A stretch of DNA of 64,000 nucleotides from Cytophagales bacterium (GTDB lineage: Bacteria > Bacteroidota > Bacteroidia > Cytophagales > Cyclobacteriaceae). Of this stretch, positions 28,072 through 36,702 are shown piece after piece. The stretch spans positions 124,001 through 188,000 of the forward strand of contig JAFLBR010000001.1 in the NCBI GenBank assembly GCA_017303795.1, in the 5' to 3' direction. The stretch's first letter is position 1, and each line of letters begins with the position of its first letter. The notes beneath the pieces are model-generated. The model worked only from the letters and a program-made list of their open reading frames with translations. It was not told the origin of the DNA and made no database searches. Made by a program: the position numbers and the translations under genes.

Positions 28072-29655
28072 TTACTTTCTCTTCAGCGCTTCCGCGATTG
28101 CTTTTTCGGCTAATGGAGCCATCACTTTATAACCTGCTTCATTCGGATGCACGCCATCGTAACCTAATTCTTTTTTCAGACCGTTGCGTTCATCTTTCAT
28201 AACTGTGTGATAATCGAGATAAACGATTTTATTAACCTCACAGTAAGCTTTAATCATTTGATTAAGTGCAACAATTTTTGGTGCGGGTTCCAAGCCTGGC
28301 CGCCAAGGGAAATCAAATGCCGGAATAACCGATGATAGCACAACTTTTATTCCGTTAGCTTTTGCCAACTGCGCCATGGCAATAATATTATCGCGACTTT
28401 GTTCTAACGTCATCGGGCCAGTGTTGCCGGCAATGTCATTCGTACCAGCCAGGATCACCACCACTTTTGGTTTCAGATCAATTACATCTTGTTTAAAGCG
28501 TAATAACATTTGTGGAGTAGTTTGTCCGCTGATGCCACGATTAACATACGGTTTATCTTTCCAGAAGTTCGGATCAAGACGGCTCCAACCTTCGGTAATG
28601 GAGTTGCCCATAAATACAATGCGGTTCTCGGTGTTCACAGGTTTTGCTAAATTTTTATTATCACTATCAAAACGTTTCAGGTTAGCCCATTCTAAGTTGG
28701 GTTCAAAATTTCTTTTAATCCAACGCAGGCAAGCATCAATCCATTGTTCTTTGGCCGTGGGATTATACATGCCAAAACCATGCGGTCCGTTCTCATAAAT
28801 AAATGTTTCAACCGGCACTTTGTTTTGTTGCAAGGCCGCTACAAATGCAAAGGTGTTTCCTACCGGTACCACATTATCAGTTAAAGGCGCAGTAATAAAT
28901 GTTGGCGGAGTTTTAGGTGTTACCTGCAGTTCGTTTGAAAACAACACCACATCTTCTTTGCTCATGCCCAACTCCTGAAATTTTTTAGAACCCTTTACTG
29001 CTACATCTGCATTTCCAATTAGATTCAAACGCGAGCCCTGATGCGTAAGGCTATCTGAAAAACTGATTACCGGATAATTGAGAATCATAAAGTCGGGGCG
29101 AAGACTGATGTTATTAGGATTATCGATAAACGCTTTTTCAAAATGTGTTCCGGCTGTGGATGCCAGATGCCCGCCTGCTGATGAACCAAGAATTCCGATT
29201 TTGTTAGGATTGACGTTCCATTGCTTTGCATTTTCACGCACGAGTTGAATGGCCCGCTGTGCATCTTGCAAGGATCCAATGCGTTTATCGGTCATCAACT
29301 CTTTCCGCGGCAAGCGATACTTTAACACGAACGCAGCAATACCGGATTCATTAAATTTTTTAGCCATGTCGTGGCCTTCGTGGCTGGTGGCCAGAATAGA
29401 ATAGCCACCGCCTGGGCAAATGATAACCGCAGTTCCGGTTGCCTTGGCGGGATCGGGTAAATACAGGGTTAGGGTAGGCGTAACAACGCCATGCAGAATA
29501 TCAATTTTATTGTTGCCCACATTTCGCGTTAACGAAGTATCTATGGTAACTGTGGGTTTAATGGAATTGGGAACATTTCCACTATAAAGCGAAATTTCTT
29601 TTTGAGCGAAAGCAGTGTGTGCAAAAAGTACAAGTCCTAACAGAATCCTTTTCAT
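28072..29655 (-). CDS. Exported two-domain esterase: alpha/beta hydrolase fused to SGNH hydrolase
   Basis: A 527-residue protein with signal peptide LLGLVLFAHTAFAQ. Residues 20-310 form an alpha/beta hydrolase of the BD-FAE/acetylxylan esterase type: oxyanion segment CPGGGYSILA, nucleophile elbow GILGSSAGGHLAST, and ENGPHGFGMY with the catalytic histidine. Residues 340-527 form an SGNH hydrolase with FMGNSITEGW (block I in GNS form), LAGTNDIAGN (block III) and YDGVHPNEAGY (block V). Both active sites look complete. The natural reading is a bifunctional deacetylase removing acyl groups from plant or microbial polysaccharide, in keeping with the neighbouring glycosidase. Confidence 0.85.
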   Translation of the reverse strand: MKRILLGLVLFAHTAFAQKEISLYSGNVPNSIKPTVTIDTSLTRNVGNNKIDILHGVVTPTLTLYLPDPAKATGTAVIICPGGGYSILATSHEGHDMAKKFNESGIAAFVLKYRLPRKELMTDKRIGSLQDAQRAIQLVRENAKQWNVNPNKIGILGSSAGGHLASTAGTHFEKAFIDNPNNISLRPDFMILNYPVISFSDSLTHQGSRLNLIGNADVAVKGSKKFQELGMSKEDVVLFSNELQVTPKTPPTFITAPLTDNVVPVGNTFAFVAALQQNKVPVETFIYENGPHGFGMYNPTAKEQWIDACLRWIKRNFEPNLEWANLKRFDSDNKNLAKPVNTENRIVFMGNSITEGWSRLDPNFWKDKPYVNRGISGQTTPQMLLRFKQDVIDLKPKVVVILAGTNDIAGNTGPMTLEQSRDNIIAMAQLAKANGIKVVLSSVIPAFDFPWRPGLEPAPKIVALNQMIKAYCEVNKIVYLDYHTVMKDERNGLKKELGYDGVHPNEAGYKVMAPLAEKAIAEALKRK

Positions 29656-29710
29656 AGAGATTGGTTTCTGTTAAAGTTAGAATTATTTTTAGCTATCCTA
29701 AAAAGTAGCT

Positions 29711-32374
29711 ATGAATAATAAATCAATCCGAACACCGCTCATAGGGAAAGTTATCAGCGGTATTTTGGTGAGCTTAATGGTTATATCCTGTAACCAACCT
29801 CCAGCGCAAATTGTCAACCCCAAAATCGACAAACTAAAATTGCCGCCTGGCTTTAAAGCCGAACATTTATACAGTCCGGAAGAACACGACCAGGGTTCGT
29901 GGGTTGCCATGACGTTTGATCACAAAGGCCGGATGCTGACATCCGATCAGTATGGCGCCATCTACCGGATTGAATTGCCCGCGGTAGGCGACACAACAAA
30001 AGTGAAAGTTGAAAAACTGATTATCGGTTCCGAAGCCGATCGCAGTGCAGACTCCACTACTTTAAAAATCGGGATGGGCTTTGCGCAAGGCTTGTTGTAT
30101 GCCTTCAATAGTTTGTATGTGATGGTGAATCACAACAGTGATAAAAATTTTGATAAAAATACCGGCTTGTATCGATTACAGGATACTGATGGTGATGATC
30201 AGTTTGATAAGATCACCTTATTAAAATCATTTGAAGGCGAACCGGGTGAACACGGCCCACACAGTATTGTATTGTCGCCCGATAAAAAATCCATTTACAT
30301 CTCGGCTGGTAATCACGTGGATGTTCCGAAGTTTGATACGTATCGGTTGCCACCGGTTTGGCAGGAAGACAATTTGTTTCCGCAGATAAAAGATCCGCGC
30401 GGACATGCCAATAACCGGAAAGCACCGGGTGGTTGGATTGCGCACATTGACTCGCTGGGCGAGAAGTGGGAATTGGTAGGAGCAGGCTTTCGTAATGAGT
30501 TTGATATTGCATTCAATAATGCAGGCGATTTGTTTACGTATGATTCAGACATGGAGTGGGATTTTGGAATGCCGTGGTATCGGCCCACGCGCATTTGCCA
30601 TGTAACCAGCGGCAGCGAGTTTGGCTGGCGCACCGGAAATGGAAAGTGGTCGCCCACATATCCCGATAATCTTCCTGCGGTAATTAATATTGGTCAGGGT
30701 TCGCCCACCAATTTTATGAATGGAGGCACTGCGAAATTCCCTGCGAAGTATCGCAATGCCTTGTTTGCCTTCGATTGGAGTTTTGGAATTATCTACGCAA
30801 TTCATCTAACACCCGTTGGTGCTTCTTACACAGCCGATGCTGAGGAATTTTTATCAGGCTCACCATTGCCGTTAACCGATGGCGGTATTGGCCCCGATGG
30901 TGCAATGTATTTTTTAACCGGTGGCAGAAGATTAGAATCCGATTTATATAGAATTACGGCAACTGAAAATGTGGACGTGACTCCACTGGCTGCGACAACA
31001 ATTAACGAAGCCAATCAATTACGCAGAACATTAGAACAATATCACGAACCGAAAAAAGGTGCCGTAGATATTGTGTGGCCAAATTTAAAACATGAAGATC
31101 GTTTTGTGCGGTATGCTGCCCGTATTGCTGTAGAACATCAACCGGTAGCCGAGTGGCAGGAACGGGCTTTGAAAGAAACCGATCCTATAATATTAACACA
31201 AGCCATGCTGGCACTTGCACGACAAGGAAAACCTGCTGTGAAAAATAAAATGATTGCTGCTTTGGTGAAAATCGATTTCGATAAACTTTCGCCAGCACAA
31301 AAGATTGATCTTGTCCGTGCATTTGAAGTCTTGGTTTTTCGTTTGGGTAAACCCGATGCGGACGCACAGAAACAATTGATCGCTTATTTGGATGCCCGTT
31401 TCCCATCTTCATCGAATGAATTAGATCGGGTACTGGCAAAAGTATTAGTTCATGTAGCAGCTCCGGGTTCAACCGAAAAAACATTGGCGTTGTTGCAAAC
31501 TGCAAAAGATGACGCACAGGAAAAAACAGTGAGTGCTTCCAGCGATTTGATTATGCGCAATCCACAATACGGTTTGGATATTGCGCGCATGCTTTCCAAT
31601 GTTCCGCCTGCACAACAAACGTATCTCGCTACGGTTCTGTCGGAAGCTACTGAAGGGTGGACTCCTGAGCTTCATGAAACGTATTTCAAATGGTTTGCCA
31701 ATGCCTTTACCTACAACGGTGGCGTGAGTTATGTTGGGTTTATCGACAAAGCGCGAAAGAAAGCTTTAACGCATACGCCAAAAGAAAAAACTGATTATTA
31801 CGATACACTTTCTGGTGCGGCATTACTTACCGAATCGGGTAATGATATTGCCGACCGACCACAGCCTCAAGGCCCCGGTAGAAGAAGAACACAAGAAGAA
31901 GCCGTTGCGTTGGTTGAAATGCTTTCGAAACGAAATTTTGAGCAAGGCAAAAATATGTACGAAGCTACGTTGTGCAGTTCGTGCCATTCCATGCGGGGCG
32001 AAGGTGGTGCTGTTGGTCCGGATTTAACCAAAGTAGGTTCGCGGTTTTCTGCAAAAGATATTTTGATTCACACCCTTGATCCGAATAAGGAAGTTTCTGA
32101 TCAATATGCGGCAACGGTATTTACCATGAAGGATGGAAGTTCTATTGTGGGTCGATTAATCAATGAAGAAAATGGAAAATATTTTGTGTCGCAGAATCCG
32201 TTTATGCCACAATCGTTGCGTGAAGTGCCTAAAGCTGATGTCGTATCTACCAAACTCTCGAAGGTTTCGTTAATGTTGCCGGGCTTGTTGGGCAGGTTGA
32301 ATGATGAAGAGATCAAAGACATTGTTGCGTATTTGGTGGCGGGCGGAAACCCGGAGCATGAGGTGTATAAGTGA
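29711..32374 (+). CDS. Large lipoprotein: sugar-dehydrogenase-like propeller, HEAT-like helices and cytochrome c
   Basis: An 887-residue lipoprotein (signal ending LVSLMVISC). Residues 40-410 resemble the beta-propeller of glucose/sorbosone dehydrogenases and the putative membrane-bound dehydrogenase family common in Planctomycetes and Bacteroidota (GEPGEHGPHSIVLSPDKKSI, GAGFRNEFDIAFNNAGDLF). Residues 430-720 are helical repeats. A class I cytochrome c with CSSCH near residue 755 and the distal-region GPDLTKVG follows, ending in a helix VAYLVAGG. It probably oxidises a sugar or related compound at the cell surface and passes electrons to the heme. Substrate is unknown. Confidence 0.8.
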   Translation: MNNKSIRTPLIGKVISGILVSLMVISCNQPPAQIVNPKIDKLKLPPGFKAEHLYSPEEHDQGSWVAMTFDHKGRMLTSDQYGAIYRIELPAVGDTTKVKVEKLIIGSEADRSADSTTLKIGMGFAQGLLYAFNSLYVMVNHNSDKNFDKNTGLYRLQDTDGDDQFDKITLLKSFEGEPGEHGPHSIVLSPDKKSIYISAGNHVDVPKFDTYRLPPVWQEDNLFPQIKDPRGHANNRKAPGGWIAHIDSLGEKWELVGAGFRNEFDIAFNNAGDLFTYDSDMEWDFGMPWYRPTRICHVTSGSEFGWRTGNGKWSPTYPDNLPAVINIGQGSPTNFMNGGTAKFPAKYRNALFAFDWSFGIIYAIHLTPVGASYTADAEEFLSGSPLPLTDGGIGPDGAMYFLTGGRRLESDLYRITATENVDVTPLAATTINEANQLRRTLEQYHEPKKGAVDIVWPNLKHEDRFVRYAARIAVEHQPVAEWQERALKETDPIILTQAMLALARQGKPAVKNKMIAALVKIDFDKLSPAQKIDLVRAFEVLVFRLGKPDADAQKQLIAYLDARFPSSSNELDRVLAKVLVHVAAPGSTEKTLALLQTAKDDAQEKTVSASSDLIMRNPQYGLDIARMLSNVPPAQQTYLATVLSEATEGWTPELHETYFKWFANAFTYNGGVSYVGFIDKARKKALTHTPKEKTDYYDTLSGAALLTESGNDIADRPQPQGPGRRRTQEEAVALVEMLSKRNFEQGKNMYEATLCSSCHSMRGEGGAVGPDLTKVGSRFSAKDILIHTLDPNKEVSDQYAATVFTMKDGSSIVGRLINEENGKYFVSQNPFMPQSLREVPKADVVSTKLSKVSLMLPGLLGRLNDEEIKDIVAYLVAGGNPEHEVYK

Positions 32375-32377
32375 TGG

Positions 32378-32439
32378 TTAACCACAGCGTTCACAGAGAA
32401 ATAAAGCCTCTGTGTAAACTCAGTGAACTCCGTGGTTAA
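32378..32439. repeat. Dispersed inverted repeat, AACCACAG type, copy 1
   Basis: TTAACCACAGCGTTCACAGAG on the left mirrors CTCTGTG ... GAACTCCGTGGTTAA on the right, an imperfect hairpin followed by TTTTT. It sits in the 91-bp gap between two + strand genes and could act as a terminator or attenuator. A related copy is at 59741-59812. Confidence 0.6.
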
Positions 32440-32465
32440 TTTTTGAGGTAAAAAAATGAATCAAT

Positions 32466-33200
32466 ATGAGACTATCTGTAAAATATACTTTGATGTGCAT
32501 AGTGGCCCTTCTATTTCAGATCAACGCAACTGCACGGCAAAAGAAGAATGACTTCGTGTCAATCTTTGATGGTAAAACCTTAAACGGGTGGGAATGTGAT
32601 ACCGCGTATTGGCGAGTAGAGAATGGAATTCTGATTGGTGAGATAATACCAGCTAAACCTTTGAAGTCAAACACATTTGCCATTTGGCGTGCGGGCGAGC
32701 CTAAAAATTTTGAATTAAAGTTTCAGTATAAAATCAGTAAGGACGGCAATAGTGGGATCAATTATAGAAGTGAAAAAGTTACTGGTGTGCCATATGCCTT
32801 AAAAGGGTATCAGGCTGATATCGATGGCATGAATCGTTATACCGGCCAGAATTATGAAGAGCGGGGGAGAACTACGCTCGCCTATCGCGGCCAGACGACA
32901 AAAGTAAATGCTGCAACCGGAACGGAGTCTATAAAGAACAACGCGTGGGTAAGTTCTGTGGTAGTTAAATCGCAAAGCAGAGATTCGTTGCAACAGTTTA
33001 TTAAAACAGACGACTGGAACGAGGTGCACCTGATTGTTAAAGACAACCGACTACAACATTATGTAAATGGTGTACTGATGAGTGATGTTACCGATAACGA
33101 CACCATGAATCAAAAATTAAAAGGTTGGCTTGGAATGCAAGTGCATGTGGGGCCACCGATGAAGGTGGAGTTTAAAGATATTTGGTTGAAAGCATTATAA
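32466..33200 (+). CDS. Exported DUF1080 protein (3-keto-disaccharide hydrolase family)
   Basis: A 244-residue protein with signal peptide LMCIVALLFQINATA and one concanavalin-like domain of the DUF1080 family: VSIFDGKTLNGWECD, FELKFQYKISKDGNSGINYRSE, GYQADIDG and DWNEVHLIVKDNRLQHYVNG. Family members bind or hydrolyse glycosides oxidised at C3. It is separated from the dehydrogenase gene only by a short inverted repeat, so the two are likely coexpressed. A second, diverged DUF1080 gene lies on the opposite strand at 33273. Confidence 0.88.
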   Translation: MRLSVKYTLMCIVALLFQINATARQKKNDFVSIFDGKTLNGWECDTAYWRVENGILIGEIIPAKPLKSNTFAIWRAGEPKNFELKFQYKISKDGNSGINYRSEKVTGVPYALKGYQADIDGMNRYTGQNYEERGRTTLAYRGQTTKVNAATGTESIKNNAWVSSVVVKSQSRDSLQQFIKTDDWNEVHLIVKDNRLQHYVNGVLMSDVTDNDTMNQKLKGWLGMQVHVGPPMKVEFKDIWLKAL

Positions 33201-33272
33201 AATTAGTACCTCGTTGAGTCACCATTAATATGTTCTTAACCAATCACAATCGTCACGCTTGTGATTGATTAC

Positions 33273-33950
33273 TCACAACTTTCTAATCCCAATATTTCTA
33301 TACCGATGTTTTGCACTCGGTATCCATGAGCTTAATGGCATTCCACCGCTGGCTTCAGGTGCATATACGGCTGTCCAATGGCATTGTAAGGCAATCATAC
33401 CTGTAACAGCACCGGCTATAAAATCATTTTTGGTTTGTTGTACGCTATACATTTCAACCTCGTTAATCCATAAGGTAACTTTTGGAATCTCGCCCGTCAT
33501 GCGAATGCGAAACGAGTTCCAGTCGCCAGCTTTCCAAACCGAATCGCGTTTAAGGGCTTTGCCGGGAACACTTACCGGAGTACGCTCACCTAACAAATAA
33601 CCGGTGTTGCCGGGCAGTACTAATTCTATCTGATAAGCCGCACCACCTTCATTCGATCGCAGGAAAATTCCACCATTCGCAAACGAATCAATTTTAATTT
33701 CCATGTACAATTCAAAATCGCCAAAGCTTTGATCGGTTAATAAAATTCCTCCTTGCCCAAACGGCTGCTGACTCGCTACAATAGCACCATCTTCCACAAA
33801 AAAATTGGGCGTGGTACCCTGATGTGTTGTACGACTAACATGCCAACCTTTTAAATTTTTTCCATTAAAGAGTGGCTTAAATCCTTTTGGAATCTGCGCC
33901 AGACTTAGTGAGCTGATTAGGCTGAATGCTATGAGCGAGAGGAGTTTCAT
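33273..33950 (-). CDS. Exported DUF1080 protein, second copy
   Basis: A 225-residue relative of the gene at 32466, convergent with it, with signal peptide LLSLIAFSLISSLSLA. Key segments are FKPLFNGKNLKGWHV, GGILLTDQSFGDFELYMEIK, DSFANGGIFLRSNEGG and DWNSFRIRMTG. The ending PLSSWIPSAKHRYRNIGIRKL is typical of the shorter subgroup. Sequence divergence between the two copies is large, so this is probably not a recent duplication but two specificities. It lies downstream of the SUMF1-like gene across a heptamer repeat. Confidence 0.86.
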   Translation of the reverse strand: MKLLSLIAFSLISSLSLAQIPKGFKPLFNGKNLKGWHVSRTTHQGTTPNFFVEDGAIVASQQPFGQGGILLTDQSFGDFELYMEIKIDSFANGGIFLRSNEGGAAYQIELVLPGNTGYLLGERTPVSVPGKALKRDSVWKAGDWNSFRIRMTGEIPKVTLWINEVEMYSVQQTKNDFIAGAVTGMIALQCHWTAVYAPEASGGMPLSSWIPSAKHRYRNIGIRKL

Positions 33951-33953
33951 TAT

Positions 33954-34064
33954 TGTTTCTGGTTGCTAGTCTCTGGTTTCTGTTGCTTTGAATAACTTAT
34001 TAAAACATTTACTGAATACTACTTACCGATCACCGCTTACTACTCACTGATTACCATTTACCGA
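33954..34064. repeat. Heptamer-periodic repeat, locus 1
   Basis: Degenerate 7-bp units run through the intergenic gap: first CTGGTTT-like units, then a core GAATAACTTATTAAAAC (33990-34006), then TACTGAT/TACCGAT units. The last units run into the 3' end of the SUMF1-like gene and encode its final residues. The same order occurs at 40453-40579 and 40986-41130. Confidence 0.75.
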
Positions 34065-34904
34065 TTCACTTATCACTACCACAAGTCTAAAACCCGTATC
34101 ATATCCACTTCCCGGACCACCGGCATGCGTCATGTACGTTGCATTTTTTACATCGCCATAAAAGCAGGAGCCTTTTAGTACGTGTTGTTTTGCTTTCTTA
34201 GGTGGAGTAGGATCGGCAAAGATTTTTTCATTGTAATAATCGTCAACCCATTCCCACACATTGCCCAGCATATCGTACAAACCCCAGGCATTTGGTTTTT
34301 TCTGTCCAACGGCTTGTGGCGTTAGTTTGGCAAGGTGTGCACTTTCGTTTATTTCGTTCCAGGCAATGTCTTCTTTATTACCGGCACGGGCCGCATATTC
34401 CCATTCAAATTCGGTAGGTAAACGATATGTAGCTTTACCTTTCTCGAGTTGATTTAATTTTTTAATAAAGCGTTGCGCATCATTCCAACTCACGCGTTCA
34501 ACAGGAAAGTTATCGGTGTTGCCTGTTATGTTGTTTCCTTGAAAGTAAGCAGGATTACTGCCCATTACCTTTTTCCATTGGGCTTGTGTTACCTCAAACT
34601 TACCCATATAAAATGCTCTGGCGATTGTTACTTCAAAACCTGAACTTGCATCGCGCAACGCAAGTTGTTTGGCGACTTCGTAATCGCTGGCTTTAAGTTT
34701 GGGTAAACCCATATCATCGTCAGCGCTTTTGCGGTATTGTTCCAGAAAGCCAAACTGCGAAGTAGTAGGTTGAAGTTTTCCTACGGTAAAACTTCCGGCC
34801 GGCACTTCAATAAATTCTATGCCTATGGTGTTGGTATACGTTTTTAACGGTTGTACATAACCGGTAAGGCTTACCGAGAGAAGAAGCAAAATAATCCTAT
34901 ACAT
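34044..34904 (-). CDS. Exported SUMF1/formylglycine-generating-enzyme-like protein
   Basis: A 286-residue protein with a signal peptide (IILLLLSVSLTGYVQ) and a C-type-lectin-like SUMF1 domain: FIEVPAGSFTVG, AFYMGKFEVTQAQWKKVMG, PVERVSWNDAQRFIKKLNQ, YRLPTEFEWEYAARAG and GLYDMLGNVWEWVDDYY. True sulfatase-activating enzymes carry two cysteines near the end; here only one (KGSCFYGD) is visible in that region, and no sulfatase gene is near, so sulfatase maturation is doubtful. The last residues (SESVNGNQ) are encoded by a heptamer repeat. It ends up four bases after the serine hydrolase gene. Confidence 0.85.
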   Translation of the reverse strand: MYRIILLLLSVSLTGYVQPLKTYTNTIGIEFIEVPAGSFTVGKLQPTTSQFGFLEQYRKSADDDMGLPKLKASDYEVAKQLALRDASSGFEVTIARAFYMGKFEVTQAQWKKVMGSNPAYFQGNNITGNTDNFPVERVSWNDAQRFIKKLNQLEKGKATYRLPTEFEWEYAARAGNKEDIAWNEINESAHLAKLTPQAVGQKKPNAWGLYDMLGNVWEWVDDYYNEKIFADPTPPKKAKQHVLKGSCFYGDVKNATYMTHAGGPGSGYDTGFRLVVVISESVNGNQ

Positions 34905-34907
34905 GGA

Positions 34908-36176
34908 TTAATCGTTTAGTGCCTGATAGACTAACGTATTGAACGTTTCTCCAATTTCGCTATCGTGCGCGCCCCACATTTGCCGGTACATTAACACCAC
35001 CATCTTTTCTTTTGGATCTACCCAATAGGTTGTAGAGAATGCACCGCCCCATGAATAGGATCCTTCTGAAAGTGGTTGCATTGCGGAGCCTTTTTCCGTT
35101 TGAACTTCAAATCCTAGACCGAATTTATTATCACCAAAAGGAAGATCATTAATCTGATTCATTGTCATCATGCGTACTGTGTTACGCGATAGCAGACGCG
35201 CACCATTATATTCGCCACCATTCAATAACATTTGTAAAAAAATGGCATAGTCATAAATAGTAGAAGATAATCCGCCACCACCCGAGAAATAACTTTTTAT
35301 GCGAGTAGGGTAGTCTATGCTGGTACCTAAACCACCAGAAGCTTTTTCAAGTTGTCCGTCTTTGTTAACGGTAAAGAAGTTAACTACTCGTGCAGCTTTA
35401 TCTTCAGGCACGTTAAAATAAGTATCGTTCATGCCCAAGGGTTTAAAAATATGATCTGCAAAAAATGCATCTAATGTTTTGCCCGACCACACTTCAACCA
35501 ATCGCCCTAATACATCGGTGTTTAGCCCGTATGTCCAGCGCTCACCAGGGTTATGCATAAGCGGTAACACACCTAATCGGTTTATGGCATCCTCCAGTGT
35601 ATCGTCATAAACATCAAGACCTGCTGTGATTTTAGTTTTAGCATAAATGGAAATGGCTTCAGGGCTACCGATTTGTGCGTACCCGATACCGGAAGTGTGT
35701 GTAAGCAAATCGCGGATAGTTACTTGCCGCTTTGCAGGTACGGTAGTGTAGCTGCTGTCTTTTGGATTAAATTTATCCAATACAGTAGCATTGGCAAATG
35801 CTGGAATGTATTTTGAAACGGGTTCGTCCAACAAAAATTTTCCCTCTTCCCATAACATCATGGCCGCTACGCTGGTAACGGCTTTTGTCTGCGAAGCAAT
35901 TCTAAAAATGTCGGTGTTTTCGAATGTGTCTTTGGTTTCTGGATTTTTGTAACCGGTTGCTTTGAGATAAACGATTTTACCATCGCGGGCGATAAAAGCT
36001 ATGGCACCATTCATCCAGCCGGCATTAACCCATTTGGTAAATGTAGAGTCAATCCGCGCAAGCCGGGCTGTTGAAAACCCAGCGGCTTCTGGTTGAGCTG
36101 GTGATAAGATTTTTTTAGTTTCTACCGGTTGCTGGCAGGCCAGGCATACCAATAACAATATCCCGATGTGTTTCAT
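34908..36176 (-). CDS. Exported serine hydrolase of the class C beta-lactamase family
   Basis: A 422-residue lipoprotein (signal LLLVCLAC). It has the SxxK motif SQTKAV near residues 92-95, the Tyr-x-Asn motif YGLNTDVLG, and a late GSYSWGGAFSTTYWVD where HTG-like motif sits in relatives. Members are esterases, peptidases or beta-lactamases; nothing here proves antibiotic hydrolysis. A TATCTTTA box lies about 30 bases upstream of the ATG. The SUMF1-like gene starts three bases after its stop, so the two form an operon, probably with the DUF1080 gene. Confidence 0.87.
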   Translation of the reverse strand: MKHIGILLLVCLACQQPVETKKILSPAQPEAAGFSTARLARIDSTFTKWVNAGWMNGAIAFIARDGKIVYLKATGYKNPETKDTFENTDIFRIASQTKAVTSVAAMMLWEEGKFLLDEPVSKYIPAFANATVLDKFNPKDSSYTTVPAKRQVTIRDLLTHTSGIGYAQIGSPEAISIYAKTKITAGLDVYDDTLEDAINRLGVLPLMHNPGERWTYGLNTDVLGRLVEVWSGKTLDAFFADHIFKPLGMNDTYFNVPEDKAARVVNFFTVNKDGQLEKASGGLGTSIDYPTRIKSYFSGGGGLSSTIYDYAIFLQMLLNGGEYNGARLLSRNTVRMMTMNQINDLPFGDNKFGLGFEVQTEKGSAMQPLSEGSYSWGGAFSTTYWVDPKEKMVVLMYRQMWGAHDSEIGETFNTLVYQALND

Positions 36177-36294
36177 GGTGATTTGTTTTGTTGTGTGTGG
36201 TTTAAAGATAGAAAAGGTAAGTGGCTATTCTTAAAAGTATATGACTTTTTACGTAGGCCTACGTTACCGGATTAAATTTGAAAGTGAGCGGAGT

Positions 36295-36702
36295 TTATTT
36301 TTGCCGTGCAAGTTTGTCTTGTAATCGCCAGAAGGCATCGCCATAGTGTACCAGAATTTCTTCGCCCGCTAAAATATTGCGCGTGGCTTCAATAAAACAT
36401 TTGCGGCCCGCCTGCACATAAGCTGAATTGTTACGCAGACCTTTTACACGCACCAGACCGCGGGCATCGTTGGCATAGCGGCCATACGTATTAAGCGCAG
36501 GTCGGGCATCGATTACTGTTCTGGTACTTAGAAACATCAGGTAGCCGTTGTAACCATCTTCGTGTTTCACCTCTTTCCAGGAGCAAATGCGGCCTTTGTA
36601 TTCAACAATGTACTCGCCTTTTTTTATAGGGCGTGTAGTAAACAAACCTTTGCCTGCACCGGGCAAGCGCGATTTCTTTACACGCAGGTAACGGGTATTC
36701 AA
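36295..36702 (-). CDS. Small SET-domain protein (putative protein lysine methyltransferase)
   Basis: A 135-residue protein that is almost only a SET domain: GAGKGLFTTRPIKKGEYIVEYKG at the start, YGRYANDARGL where eukaryotic enzymes have the RFINHS motif, and AGEEILVHYGDAFW in place of the catalytic EELTYDY segment. The tyrosine is present. It overlaps the preceding PiT gene by four bases (ATGA), a tight translational coupling that is unusual for a SET protein. Substrate unknown; histone-like proteins or ribosomal proteins are possible. Confidence 0.85.
   Translation of the reverse strand: MNTRYLRVKKSRLPGAGKGLFTTRPIKKGEYIVEYKGRICSWKEVKHEDGYNGYLMFLSTRTVIDARPALNTYGRYANDARGLVRVKGLRNNSAYVQAGRKCFIEATRNILAGEEILVHYGDAFWRLQDKLARQK

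Noticed and set aside
34044-34904. A sulfatase-maturation operon
   Set aside because: No sulfatase gene was found in the window and the expected cysteine pair is not visible.
34908-36176. Acquired antibiotic resistance (beta-lactamase)
   Set aside because: The protein is a generic class C-like serine hydrolase in a metabolic operon, with no sign of transfer or of resistance context.
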